From positions 62,001 to 126,000 of the forward strand of contig CAKZLO010000003.1 of the NCBI GenBank assembly GCA_937127125.1: 64,000 bases of DNA, given 5' to 3'. This stretch comes from an uncultured Ardenticatenia bacterium. Lineage in GTDB: Bacteria > Chloroflexota > Anaerolineae > 4572-78 > NAK82. Both the position numbers and the translations under genes were made by a program. This document shows, piece by piece, positions 40,496 to 50,717 of the stretch (position 1 is its first letter; each line of letters starts with the position of its first letter). The notes below the pieces were generated by a model. It did no database searches, was not told the DNA's origin, and saw only the letters and a program-made list of their open reading frames with translations.

Positions 40496-40715
40496 AGCTG
40501 CGTTCTTCTCTCTGGGAGAAGATTACTATGAGCTTCTTGCAGTCGGGCTGCCAGAGCTCAGCAATCTACTATAATGGACTCAGTCGCCCAAAAAGGCAAA
40601 CCTGCATAATGGATTATTCCACCGTTTGTCTCTATTGGTGTAGTTGCTGTATACTGTCAGTCGGGAACATCAGGCAGGACATAACCTCGCCTGAGCAAGG
40701 AGATGCGCATAGATT

Positions 40716-43049
40716 ATGGACTTTCAAGAGCTGTTAGATCGCTATAAGCAGCTGCGTGCTGATTTCGACGCTGGAAGGATCGATGAAGAGGAATTCCAGG
40801 AAGAAATAGAAGGGCTACAGCTCAGGGACGAGCAAGGTTATTACTGGACGATTGGAGCTCAGAGCGGCAAATGGTATCGCTACAACGGTGTGGAGTGGGT
40901 GCAGGAAACGCCGCTTCCCATGACCAAGCATCAGGGGCGTGGCATCCCTGAGGCGGTGTCACGCCTTGCAGCGCCCGGTGGAAGATTGTCCTCAGGATTG
41001 GGTGCTCGCTGGCTGTACACTGGTTGTGCCGCTTTTCTGTTGCTCGCAGTACTCGCCCTGTTGATCGTGGTGCTGGCGAACTTTATACAAACCAGAGGGG
41101 TGCGGGTAGGTCAGGTTCCTACGCCAACACTTGTCTCCGGATTGCCTATCGCTACACCTACTCCAGCTCCAACACCCAGCGCAACCTTTACCCCCGAACC
41201 CACACCAACCCCGCTTACTTTGGAAACGTATTCGAACAGCGTCCTTGGCTTCAGCTTGCAATACCCAGGAGGATGGCAGACCAGGGAGTCAAAACAGCAG
41301 GTTGTCCTAGCACCCGACGAAGATGGATTGAGCAGTTTGCTGGGGGATCAACCAGTCCTCAAGTCTGCCTCCTTTGTGGTGCAGGTTGAGGGCGGAGGTA
41401 TCGTGGACACACCGTCGAGCGTTTTGGGGCGGATCATAGCGGGTTTGCCAATCGATCCAAGCTCCAGCGAGACAGGAACACGCGCTGTGAGTGGGGTCGA
41501 ATGGGCCATCAGTCAGGTCAAATTGATCCCCAGTGGAGACGTTGGGGATATGACTGCTTACGTGGCAGCTACAGTTTACAATGATTCTGCCTATACCGTT
41601 GTGGCTGCGGCCCCCAGCATCGAGTGGGTTCGTCAAGCGCCAACTTTCCAGAAAATGTTTGACAGTATTCGCTTTACAGCTCCGCAGGCGCGTGTGACCG
41701 CGACGGCGACAGCGACGCTGTCAGCTGCAGGGGTGTTTGCTAGTGCAATTTCTTCGCCTACTGTCCCAGTGACAACCGTCGCTGTGAGCGCGACACCGGC
41801 CCCCACGGGAACACCCACACCAGTTATCCACGTGGTGCAATCAGGCGATACTCTGTTGGCTATCGCAGCTCAGTATAATGTGAGCGTAAAAGACTTGCAG
41901 GCAGCTAATGGAATAGATGACCCCACCAAGCTGCAGATTGGCCAACGGCTGATCATTCCGATTGGCGGCTATGTAGCTCCACAAGGCAGTGCCGCCGGGG
42001 TAGGCACGCCGATAGCTATGGTCACCCCCACAGAAGTAGTTTTGGCAACACCTACCCGAGTCGTCGAGGTGAACGCATTACCATCCGAGACGCCGGAGGA
42101 GACACCAAGTGCAACGGATATAGAAACTGGGTTGCCTACACCAACCGCCACACAGGCGCCCGCTCCAACCCCCAAACCGCAAGCGAAGGTGCTAAGTGGT
42201 AAAATTGTTTACCCCGTATTTGTGCCGGATCGCCTACTGCAGGGGCAGATGGGCAGCTACGATATCTATATGAGCGATCCTCAGGGTAGTGAGCCACAAT
42301 TGTTGGCTTATAATGCCAGCCAGCCAAGTTTAAATCCGGGTGGGGATTTGCTGGCCTACAAGAGCTGGGACTCCACTGCTCGCGGGCTAGCTTTTCTCAC
42401 AATTGGGGGTGGCAGAGGTGGATTGCTGACGAATTACATTGAGGATGGACTCCCATGCTGGGACGCTAGCTCGATCACGGTGGTATTTACCTCGCGCCGC
42501 GAGGGCGACCGTGTACCACGGCTGTTCCGCGTGAATCAAACCAACAATCAAGAAACAGGTTTTGGCTTGATCGCGGAATATGCGAGCGTCTTTCAGGACG
42601 GGCGTATCGTGTACAAAGGTTGCACAGTGGAAGGATCCTGTGGCCTGTTTGTAGTCAATGCGGAAGGCGTGGGCGCAACCAAGATCACCGACAATTCCAG
42701 TGACACTGCCCCCGCCCCCTCACCGGATGGCAGCAAGATTGTATTCATGTCCCTTACCCGTGAGGGAGCTGGCAACTACGAAATCTTCATCATGGACAGC
42801 AATGGACAGAATATCGTGCGCCTGACCAACAACTCGGCAAACGATGGACTGCCAACCTGGTCTCCTGACGGAAGCACAATCGCCTTCGTGTCGGACCGTG
42901 ATGGGACTTGGGGCATATGGGCTATGAACCCTGATGGCAGCGATCAGCGTAAGCTGTTCACGATGAAGGGGTCGCCGGATGGGATCGTGGGCGCTGAGCT
43001 TCTTTCCTCGCGTGGCTGGCTAGAAGAACGCATCTCCTGGAGCCGGTAG
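40716..43049 (+). CDS. Membrane-anchored LysM + TolB/WD40-like beta-propeller protein
   Basis: HVVQSGDTLLAIAAQYNVSVKDLQAANGI LysM; repeated WSPDGSTIAFVSDRDG propeller motifs; Thr/Pro-rich linker. Confidence 0.88.
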   Translation: MDFQELLDRYKQLRADFDAGRIDEEEFQEEIEGLQLRDEQGYYWTIGAQSGKWYRYNGVEWVQETPLPMTKHQGRGIPEAVSRLAAPGGRLSSGLGARWLYTGCAAFLLLAVLALLIVVLANFIQTRGVRVGQVPTPTLVSGLPIATPTPAPTPSATFTPEPTPTPLTLETYSNSVLGFSLQYPGGWQTRESKQQVVLAPDEDGLSSLLGDQPVLKSASFVVQVEGGGIVDTPSSVLGRIIAGLPIDPSSSETGTRAVSGVEWAISQVKLIPSGDVGDMTAYVAATVYNDSAYTVVAAAPSIEWVRQAPTFQKMFDSIRFTAPQARVTATATATLSAAGVFASAISSPTVPVTTVAVSATPAPTGTPTPVIHVVQSGDTLLAIAAQYNVSVKDLQAANGIDDPTKLQIGQRLIIPIGGYVAPQGSAAGVGTPIAMVTPTEVVLATPTRVVEVNALPSETPEETPSATDIETGLPTPTATQAPAPTPKPQAKVLSGKIVYPVFVPDRLLQGQMGSYDIYMSDPQGSEPQLLAYNASQPSLNPGGDLLAYKSWDSTARGLAFLTIGGGRGGLLTNYIEDGLPCWDASSITVVFTSRREGDRVPRLFRVNQTNNQETGFGLIAEYASVFQDGRIVYKGCTVEGSCGLFVVNAEGVGATKITDNSSDTAPAPSPDGSKIVFMSLTREGAGNYEIFIMDSNGQNIVRLTNNSANDGLPTWSPDGSTIAFVSDRDGTWGIWAMNPDGSDQRKLFTMKGSPDGIVGAELLSSRGWLEERISWSR

Positions 43050-43073
43050 CTCATAGCGACCGTGGTTGTACGT

Positions 43074-43109
43074 CAACTTGCTCTCATCCGCGTGGATGAG
43101 AGCAAGTTG
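43074..43109. terminator. Strong hairpin downstream of LysM/propeller gene (terminator-like)
   Basis: caacttgctctcatcc-gcgt-ggatgagagcaagttg, perfect 16-bp stem with 4-nt loop; only weak T-tract follows. Confidence 0.6.
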
Positions 43110-43302
43110 GTTCTAATTGAAGGGGTCTAAGGAACTGCCATAGGTACCTGTGCGCCGTGCGAGCTGCAGGCTAATATGGTGCAGAGACGAACACTTGGAA
43201 CAGGGCCGGACACACAAGTTTAACCCTTATCAGACTCCATTCAGAACGTAACCCTGCTCCACGTAGACTTCGTGCGCACCGCTGGATGGTCCCTTCCAAG
43301 GA

Positions 43303-45033
43303 ATGCTCACTATGTTAGGATCGCGCCTGTTCCGTGTCAATCAGCCGTTATACCGTTCGCTGAGCTGGGCCGACGTCTTGGTCTTGATAGGCATAGCAGC
43401 CCTGCTATATGCTGCTTTGCGATTGGCGGTGGATGCCCCAATGGCGCTTTCAGCACCAACAATCGACCTCAGCTTGCGCTCGTTGCCGCTCTACACTGGA
43501 CTCTCATTAATGCGCATGGTCGCCGCCTATTTCCTTTCGCTGGTTTTCTCCATCGTTTATGGACGCGCAGCAGCCTACAACCGTCAGGCTGAGCAGGTTC
43601 TTTTGCCAGTGCTCGATGTGTTGCAGAGCGTCCCCATTCTGTCATTTCTGCCGGCTGTGTTGCTTGGACTAAGCGCTATTCTGCCGCAAAGACTGGCGGT
43701 GGAATTGAGCTCTATTGTGCTCATCTTCACCAGCCAGGTGTGGAACTTGACTTTTGCCTGGTATCAGTCTCTGACTACCATCCCAAAGGAACTGCACGAA
43801 GTAAGCGCTTGTTTTGGCTTCAATAGCTGGTTGCGTTTCACAAGGTTGGAACTCCCCTTTGCGGCTATAGGTCTGATCTGGAACAGCATGATGAGTTGGG
43901 CAGGCGGTTGGTTCTTCTTGATGGCCGCTGAAATGTTCACCGTAGGGCAACGCAACTTTCGTCTACCTGGCCTGGGCGCTTATCTCCAGGAAGCCGCTAA
44001 CCAAGGCAATCTATGGGCGCTGGGCTGGGGTATTTTTGCATTGCTGCTGTTAATCGTTGTGCTGGACCAGCTCATATGGCGCCCTTTCCTGGTTTGGTCA
44101 GAACGATTCAAGCTGCAGATGGTTCCACAAGACAACCCGCCCACATCTTGGTTTTACGACTTGTTGCGCAGTGCACAGCTGGTTACATGGCTCAACGTTC
44201 ATGTGGTTCGTCCTTTCGGTGAAGCTGTGGACAGTTTTCTACTACGCAAGTCTCTGGTACATGGTCGGGTTGCCGCGCCACAACAGAGTCGTGTGTCTGT
44301 GGGGCGCATTCTGTTGGTGTTGCTAGTGTTGGGACTAGTGTATGGACTGCTGCGAGCAGCTCAAATGTTGTCAGCAGTTCCACCAGCGCAGTGGGGTGAC
44401 ATAGCACTGGGGATTGGCCTCACACTGTTGCGGGTGATGGGTGCGCTAGCGATAGCTCTGAGCTGGACCATACCACTGGGCGTGGTCATTGGCACAAACC
44501 CTCAACTTGCAAGATGGTTGCAGCCCCTGGTGCAGGTGGCTGCCTCAGTGCCCGCAACAGCTCTCTTCCCTGCTGCATTACTAGTGCTGTTGAGGTTGCC
44601 TGGAGGATTGCATCTAGCTGCGGTGGTGCTAATGTTGATGGGCACCCAATGGTATTTGCTCTTCAACGTAATTGCCGGCGCCAGTACGATCCCTCAGGAT
44701 TTGAAGTACACCACTGCATTGTTGCAGATGAGTCGCTGGCGTCGTTGGCGCACGCTAATATTGCCCTCGGTGTTTCCTTTTGTCATCACAGGAGCTATCA
44801 CAGCGAGTGGTGGAGCGTGGAACGCCAGCATTGTGGCCGAGCACGTGGAGTTTGCTGGTGAAGCGCACAGTGTGTTTGGCATTGGCGCTTTGATTGCCAA
44901 AGCAACAGCTATCGGAGATTACCCCTTGTTGTTGGCGGCCACTCTTGCCATGGTGCTCACTGTTGTCCTCATCAACCGCCTTGTATGGCGACGACTGTAC
45001 CATGTGGCTGAGCAACGCTACCGAATGGAGTAA
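43303..45033 (+). CDS. ABC transporter permease with two fused permease domains (nitrate/sulfonate/anion type)
   Basis: Two EAA-type regions (IPKELHEVSACFGFNSWLRFTRLELPFA and IPQDLKYTTALLQMSRWRRWRTLILPS). Confidence 0.88.
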   Translation: MLTMLGSRLFRVNQPLYRSLSWADVLVLIGIAALLYAALRLAVDAPMALSAPTIDLSLRSLPLYTGLSLMRMVAAYFLSLVFSIVYGRAAAYNRQAEQVLLPVLDVLQSVPILSFLPAVLLGLSAILPQRLAVELSSIVLIFTSQVWNLTFAWYQSLTTIPKELHEVSACFGFNSWLRFTRLELPFAAIGLIWNSMMSWAGGWFFLMAAEMFTVGQRNFRLPGLGAYLQEAANQGNLWALGWGIFALLLLIVVLDQLIWRPFLVWSERFKLQMVPQDNPPTSWFYDLLRSAQLVTWLNVHVVRPFGEAVDSFLLRKSLVHGRVAAPQQSRVSVGRILLVLLVLGLVYGLLRAAQMLSAVPPAQWGDIALGIGLTLLRVMGALAIALSWTIPLGVVIGTNPQLARWLQPLVQVAASVPATALFPAALLVLLRLPGGLHLAAVVLMLMGTQWYLLFNVIAGASTIPQDLKYTTALLQMSRWRRWRTLILPSVFPFVITGAITASGGAWNASIVAEHVEFAGEAHSVFGIGALIAKATAIGDYPLLLAATLAMVLTVVLINRLVWRRLYHVAEQRYRME

Positions 45034-45039
45034 CAAGAA

Positions 45040-46359
45040 ATGCATCACAACGGCGTTCTGTTGGAGATCAGGCACGTGAGTCAGGTGTTCTACAGCGGGT
45101 CCAAGCGGTTCGAGGCAATACATGATGTCAACTTAGCAGTCCGTGAAGGGGAGTTCACCGCCCTACTGGGCCCGTCAGGCTGCGGAAAGAGCACATTGCT
45201 GCGCATTATCACAGGTCTGCAATCACCGACTGAAGGGCAGGTATTCTATCGTGGTGTTCCGCAGCAGGGCGTCAATCCGCATGCCACCATTGTATTTCAG
45301 ACATTTGCGCTTTTCCCCTGGCTCACTGTGCTTGAGAACGTGGAGGTTGCGTTAGAAGCACGCGTAGTGCCCAAAAAACTGCGCACAGCACGGGCACTTG
45401 ATCTGTTGGACCGGGTCGGACTGGACGGTTTTGAGAACGCCTACCCGCGCGAGCTCTCGGGAGGAATGCGTCAAAAGGTTGGCTTTGCGCGCGCCATGGC
45501 GGTAGAACCAGAACTATTGTGTTTGGATGAACCGTTTTCAGCTCTGGATGTACTGAGCGCCGAAGGGTTGCGAGGGGAGCTTCTGGAGCTGTGGACAGGC
45601 AACAAAATACCGACGCGTGCTATTCTAATGGTCACTCACAACATCGAAGAAGCGGTATTAATGGCCGATCGCATTGTGGTTATGGACCGCAATCCCGGCC
45701 GGGTGGTCTTCGACCTAGACGTCGATCTTCCTCACCCGCGTTCGCAGAGAGACAGACAGTTTATGGAGCTGGTTGACCGTGTGTATGCTATTCTAACTGG
45801 TCAAACAGAGTCGGAGGAGGTAGAGCTGGGTAGTGCACCAGGTGAGCCAGGCCGTACACGTGCACTGCCATCCATTTCTATCACCGATTTGGCTGGTCTA
45901 CTCGAGAAACTCAATGAGGCGCCGCAGAATTCCACCGACATCTACCGCCTGTCCCAAGACCTGAAAGTGGATTCCAACCACCTCTTGCAGCTCATTGAAG
46001 CAGGGGAGTTGCTGGGATTTGCCACAGTAGCCCAAGGTGACATCAGCCTGACCCCACTAGGCGAGACATTCGCAGAAGCAAGCATTCTTGCCCGCAAGGA
46101 GATATTTGCTACACGACTTCGGCGCTTGCCGCTGTTCAAGTGGTTGATGACAATGTTGCGCGCTGCTGACAAACAGCGTCTGGAGCTGGACGTGATCCAG
46201 ACTGCGCTGGAGCTAGAGTTTCCGGTAGAGGAAGCCAGGCGGCAAGCGGAAACGGTGGTGAGCTGGGGACGGTATGCCGAACTGCTGTCCTACGATGACG
46301 ATTCCGGGATGATCAGCCTGGAACCCGAACAAGTAGAGACGATGCGTGTGTCTTTGTAA
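45040..46359 (+). CDS. ABC transporter ATPase with C-terminal AAA-associated extension (nitrate/sulfonate type)
   Basis: GPSGCGKSTLLRII, LSGGMRQKVGFARAMAVEPELLCLDEPFSALD; about 180-aa C-terminal extension. Confidence 0.9.
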   Translation: MHHNGVLLEIRHVSQVFYSGSKRFEAIHDVNLAVREGEFTALLGPSGCGKSTLLRIITGLQSPTEGQVFYRGVPQQGVNPHATIVFQTFALFPWLTVLENVEVALEARVVPKKLRTARALDLLDRVGLDGFENAYPRELSGGMRQKVGFARAMAVEPELLCLDEPFSALDVLSAEGLRGELLELWTGNKIPTRAILMVTHNIEEAVLMADRIVVMDRNPGRVVFDLDVDLPHPRSQRDRQFMELVDRVYAILTGQTESEEVELGSAPGEPGRTRALPSISITDLAGLLEKLNEAPQNSTDIYRLSQDLKVDSNHLLQLIEAGELLGFATVAQGDISLTPLGETFAEASILARKEIFATRLRRLPLFKWLMTMLRAADKQRLELDVIQTALELEFPVEEARRQAETVVSWGRYAELLSYDDDSGMISLEPEQVETMRVSL

Positions 46360-46482
46360 ACATGCTTCGCGTCCCCCTAACACCGAGTTTCGTCTTGACA
46401 TACCCCATGGTATAGTTTTCTTTAGGCGTTTAGCATACACCTTCTATCTTGAGTCTTTGGTGCAGGAGCGCAGCGCTTCGAT

Positions 46483-47226
46483 ATGGAAGTAGAACGGTTA
46501 CAGGAGCTTTTGGAACGAGTCCGCCGCGGCGAAGTGAGCGTTCAGGAAGCTATGGTACAGCTGCGCGGTTTCCCCTATGAGAACCTGGAGTTTGCCCGCT
46601 TGGACACCCACCGCGCGCTGCGCAAAGGCTTCCCAGAGGTGATCTTCTGTCCAGGTAAGACGAATCAGCAAATCATCGAAATCATCAGGCGTATTCGTGC
46701 AAATGACGGACGTGTGCTGGCAGCGCGAGCCACTGCCGATGTGGCTGACGCAGTACAACGTGTCTTTCCCGAAGCAATTTATTATGCGGTGGCACGCATG
46801 ATCTTTCTAGGCCAACCGACGCCACGCAGCGGACGAGGAACCGTGTTGGTGGTGAGCGCCGGCACAGCCGACATCCCAGTTGCGGAGGAGGCCGCTGTGA
46901 CCGCCGACATACTCGGCAGCTCAGTGGAACGTCTGTACGACGTTGGCGTGGCAGGCATACATCGTCTCTTCGATCAACGCGACCTTTTATTCGCAGCCAA
47001 CGTACTAATTGTGGTGGCAGGTATGGAAGGTGCCTTGACCAGTGTGGTTGCTGGGCTGGTAGACCGCCCTGTGATTGGAGTGCCCACTAGCGTCGGTTAC
47101 GGTGCAAGTTTTGGTGGTGTTGCAGCATTGTTGACAATGTTGAACAGCTGTGCCCCAGGTGTAGGTGTGGTGAACATTGACAATGGCTTTGGCGCCGGCT
47201 ATCTAGCGCATTTGATCAACCAATAG
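46483..47226 (+). CDS. larB: LarB-like pyridinium-3,5-biscarboxylic acid mononucleotide synthase (AIR carboxylase/PurE-like)
   Basis: GFPEVIFCPGKTNQQIIEIIRRI; SAGTADIPVAEEAAVTADILGS; VAGMEGALTSVVAGLVDRPVIGVPTSVGYG. Confidence 0.92.
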   Translation: MEVERLQELLERVRRGEVSVQEAMVQLRGFPYENLEFARLDTHRALRKGFPEVIFCPGKTNQQIIEIIRRIRANDGRVLAARATADVADAVQRVFPEAIYYAVARMIFLGQPTPRSGRGTVLVVSAGTADIPVAEEAAVTADILGSSVERLYDVGVAGIHRLFDQRDLLFAANVLIVVAGMEGALTSVVAGLVDRPVIGVPTSVGYGASFGGVAALLTMLNSCAPGVGVVNIDNGFGAGYLAHLINQ

Positions 47227-47392
47227 AAGGAGCGATCGTTTTCATCCCCCAGGAGATCTCTCTTGTCACGCAACCTGAAATGCACAAGATTCTCCCAGCC
47301 GATGCATCGCGGCCCCACAAGCGACTGGCCGTCCTGCTGTGCTTCTGATATAATAGACTGAGCTTTGAACCAGACGTCGAAAAACTGAGAAT

Positions 47393-48139
47393 ATGACAGA
47401 CCCTCCTGTGTCAAACGAGAACGAACTTTTCCTCTCCATCATTGTGCCGGCCTATAACGAAGAGCGGCGCCTGCCGGAGAGCCTGCCGCAGATTATCAAC
47501 TTTTTGCGACAGCAGCCCTACAAAGCAGAAATAATTGTGGTGGACGATGGCAGTGTGGATCGCACCGCCGATGTGGTGCGTCAGTTCCAATCGACCGCCC
47601 CTTTTCTCATCCTGCACCAGGTTGAACATGGTGGTAAGGGACATGCGGTCAAGGCCGGTATGTTGCGCGCTCGAGGTGAATACTTATTTCTGTGTGACAG
47701 CGACCTCTCTATGCCCATAGACGAGGTCAACAAATTCCTTCCGCCAGCATTGGAATGCTACGACATAGCGATTGCTTCACGTGAAATTGCTGGCGCACGC
47801 CGCTACAACGAGCCAGGCTACCGTCACTTTATGGGGCGTGTATTCAACTTAATTGTACGACTTTTCGCCGTTCGTGGCATCCAGGATACCCAGGCAGGTT
47901 TCAAGTGTTTTCGACGCGAGGCAGCGATGCAGATCTTCCCTCTCCAGACCATCAAGGGTTGGGGATTTGACGTGGAATGTCTGTTCATCGCTCAGCGACG
48001 CGGACTGCGCATTGTTGAAGTGCCCATCAATTGGTACTATAAAGAACGCAGTCAGATCAGGCCGCTCTATGATACCTGGCGGATGTTGATCGAGGTGCTA
48101 CGAGTGCGCATGAATGCATTGCGAGGGTTGTATGACTGA
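47393..48139 (+). CDS. Family 2 glycosyltransferase, dolichyl-phosphate glucosyltransferase-like
   Basis: LSIIVPAYNEERRLPESLPQI, VVDDGSVDRT, DTQAGFKCFRREAA. Confidence 0.92.
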   Translation: MTDPPVSNENELFLSIIVPAYNEERRLPESLPQIINFLRQQPYKAEIIVVDDGSVDRTADVVRQFQSTAPFLILHQVEHGGKGHAVKAGMLRARGEYLFLCDSDLSMPIDEVNKFLPPALECYDIAIASREIAGARRYNEPGYRHFMGRVFNLIVRLFAVRGIQDTQAGFKCFRREAAMQIFPLQTIKGWGFDVECLFIAQRRGLRIVEVPINWYYKERSQIRPLYDTWRMLIEVLRVRMNALRGLYD

Positions 48140-49995
48140 TGCACCACTCCACTAGTGAGACAGGTGATTCCACACGACCCGACCGTCCCGTCTCCGCATC
48201 GCACTCCACATCCAGAAGCAGTGGATCCATTAGATGGCCCCACTGGACGTTGTGGCGTGCGATCGGGGGATGCCTGGTTGCCTTCGGGTGCGTGATACTT
48301 ATATATGCAGGTATCGGGGGCGCGGCAGTCTATCAAGGGCTACAGCAGCGTGCTGCTCTCACGCGTCAAGAGGCCGAGGCACACTATCAGCGAGGGTTGC
48401 AACATCTTCAGGATGGCACCTACGAGCTTGCGATCGCTGAGCTCGAGCACACACTGCGTTTGGACCCCACCCACCGCCAGGCACGCGATGCGTTGCGCGA
48501 GGCCAAGACGTTCGTCATGGCGCAGCCTACTCCAACCTCGGCCACACTAAACGAAGCCCTTACCAGCCTGCTGAAGGAAGCTGAAGAGTTGGCACAACAA
48601 CAACGCTGGGCAGAGGCCGCCGAGCGTGCCTCACAGCTTCGCGACCTGGATCCAGGATTTCAATCTCAACGTGTTAGTGAGCTGCTGTTTCAGACAAATG
48701 CTCAGCTGGGATGGCAGCTCCTGGGACAGGGACAGGTCGCAGAGGCCAAGCAAGCTTTTGAGCGCGCTATGCGCGAACGCCCGGATGATCCTGAGCTCAG
48801 CCGGCAGGTGGACCTCGCTGCGCTGTATCTTCTTGCGCGTAGCGCCTGGGACAGTAACTGGCCACAGGCCATCAACTATCTGGAGCAACTATACACGCTG
48901 GCACCAGAATACCTTGATGTGCGCGTGTTGCTCGCGCAGGCATATGAGAATTACGGGGACGCTTTAGGGGCACAGTCTGCTTGGTGTGTAGCTGAGACGC
49001 AGTATATGCAGGCAGCAATGCTTCAGTCAAACGCCAGCATTCAGCGCAAACATGCAAACGCGAGCTGGCGTTGTGCCAATCCCACCCCTACTGCACCTGC
49101 CGCAGGGGCCTCTGACTCCGCGATGCAACTGCCGGGTGCTCCGACAGATACGACAAGTACAGCAAAAGCTCGATCACCATCGAAGTCCCAGCTTTCTGGT
49201 ACCATCCTCTTCTCGCGGTTCGACGAAGAGAACAAAAGATGGCAGATTCTCGCTCTTGACTTGGCCGAGAGAACAACGAGGGTGGTGCTAACAGATGGAT
49301 CACAACCGGCAGCGAGCAAAGATGGCCGGTTGATCGCTTACCACTCTGAGCGTGGTGATAGCATTGGCATCCATGTATTCGATCTCTCAACTGGCCAAGA
49401 CACACGTGCAACTAGTTATGGAGAGGACATTGCGCCGGACTGGGCACCCGACAGCACCCGGTTTGTCTTTCCTTCACAACGCTCTGGCGACCGCAAGTGG
49501 GTCGTGTACATCGGTTGGGCCGATGGTCGCGGCGAGGCGGTGGCATTGGTGGATGGAAGGACCCCAGCATGGTCACCTGATGGGAGTCGTATCATTTACC
49601 AAGGCTCTGACCCGCAAGGCAACAACCCGGGTTTGTATCTAATACCCGCCGGCGGCGGACCAACCGGCCGTATAACCGACCACGAGAGCGACCGATCACC
49701 TGCATGGTCACCTGATGGCAATCGCATTGCCTTTATGTCCAGCCGCAGCGGGCGCTGGAAGCTGCATCTGGTCGACCTCACAAGTGGATCCGTCCAGGCG
49801 CTCACCACGTCAGAGAGCAACGATGGCCTTCCTGTCTGGTCCCCTGATGGAAAGCATCTGGCTTTCGTCTCAGATCGAGAGGGCGCATGGGGCATCTACG
49901 TTATGCCAGCAGATGGTGGCGAGGCGATACGGGTTGCCGATTGGGGTGCCCGCGGGCAGGACTGGCTATTGGAGCGCATTGCCTGGGCACCCTAA
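48139..49995 (+). CDS. TPR + TolB/WD40-like propeller protein with TM anchor
   Basis: TPR-like AHYQRGLQHLQDGTYELAIAELEHTLRLDP; WSPDGNRIAFMSSRSGRW/ WSPDGKHLAFVSDREGAWGIYVM. Confidence 0.87.
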   Translation: MHHSTSETGDSTRPDRPVSASHSTSRSSGSIRWPHWTLWRAIGGCLVAFGCVILIYAGIGGAAVYQGLQQRAALTRQEAEAHYQRGLQHLQDGTYELAIAELEHTLRLDPTHRQARDALREAKTFVMAQPTPTSATLNEALTSLLKEAEELAQQQRWAEAAERASQLRDLDPGFQSQRVSELLFQTNAQLGWQLLGQGQVAEAKQAFERAMRERPDDPELSRQVDLAALYLLARSAWDSNWPQAINYLEQLYTLAPEYLDVRVLLAQAYENYGDALGAQSAWCVAETQYMQAAMLQSNASIQRKHANASWRCANPTPTAPAAGASDSAMQLPGAPTDTTSTAKARSPSKSQLSGTILFSRFDEENKRWQILALDLAERTTRVVLTDGSQPAASKDGRLIAYHSERGDSIGIHVFDLSTGQDTRATSYGEDIAPDWAPDSTRFVFPSQRSGDRKWVVYIGWADGRGEAVALVDGRTPAWSPDGSRIIYQGSDPQGNNPGLYLIPAGGGPTGRITDHESDRSPAWSPDGNRIAFMSSRSGRWKLHLVDLTSGSVQALTTSESNDGLPVWSPDGKHLAFVSDREGAWGIYVMPADGGEAIRVADWGARGQDWLLERIAWAP

Positions 49996-50104
49996 TCCTT
50001 GTACCCTAATCCCCACCCGACAGACAGCGAGATACCAAGATACCACACATTCCGACTAAGATCCTCGAAACCACCCACACCGGTTTACAGCGACCGAGAG
50101 AGTT

Positions 50105-50515
50105 TCACCACTCGCGGCGCTCGAGGAGTCCGAACAGATAATTGGACGAACGAGTGTTATCTTCTGGTTCTCCTATTATCTTAAACTGACGCGTACCGGT
50201 GGGGAGGAGTGTGCTTGTAGGAGGCGGAAATGCCAGAGGGTCTCCTGCCTGCCGGTACGGAGGTTGACCGGGATTGACCACAACAATTGGTGGGTAGTAA
50301 GGGCTTGCCCCCGGATGTCCATTTTGCTTTGCGTTGAGCAACTCATCGCGGCGATACGAGGCCCAAATTAGGAGTAAGCTGCCTGGTATACTGGCCAGCA
50401 CACCGCATACCACGCCGACAACCAGTGCAGTAGCATCTACGCTCATCCGACTGCCAACGACAAGAGCGACCGCCACACAAAAAACGCTCGCCAAAATCAA
50501 AATGCCACGTCCCAT
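50105..50515 (-). CDS. Hypothetical small membrane protein with Pro-rich tail
   Basis: Two N-terminal hydrophobic segments; SD-like aggaggt upstream. Confidence 0.55.
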   Translation of the reverse strand: MGRGILILASVFCVAVALVVGSRMSVDATALVVGVVCGVLASIPGSLLLIWASYRRDELLNAKQNGHPGASPYYPPIVVVNPGQPPYRQAGDPLAFPPPTSTLLPTGTRQFKIIGEPEDNTRSSNYLFGLLERREW

Positions 50516-50717
50516 GTTGCAAACCTCCTTATTCTGCGAAAATGATACTGTTAAAATATATTAGAAGCACGATACAACGACTGGAAACATATCCAGTTAC
50601 TGCCGTATAGGCCTCCATTTTGGGTGAGAAGGGTCAACAATCTCAGACAAACATCCACTCTGGATCACACTCTCCTCCCGGACACCTCCGTCCGGTTGAC
50701 GCATCTGCTGCCTGCCC

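Noticed and set aside
41690-42180. Threonine/proline/alanine repeat as a possible DNA-level repeat or CRISPR-like array
   Set aside because: It is low-complexity linker coding sequence in the LysM protein without regular repeat-spacer periodicity. No CRISPR array was seen anywhere in the window.
46395-46420. Promoter upstream of larB (TTGACA at about 46395)
   Set aside because: No acceptable -10 hexamer lies at 16-18 bp. The nearest TATAGT is only about 10 bp away.
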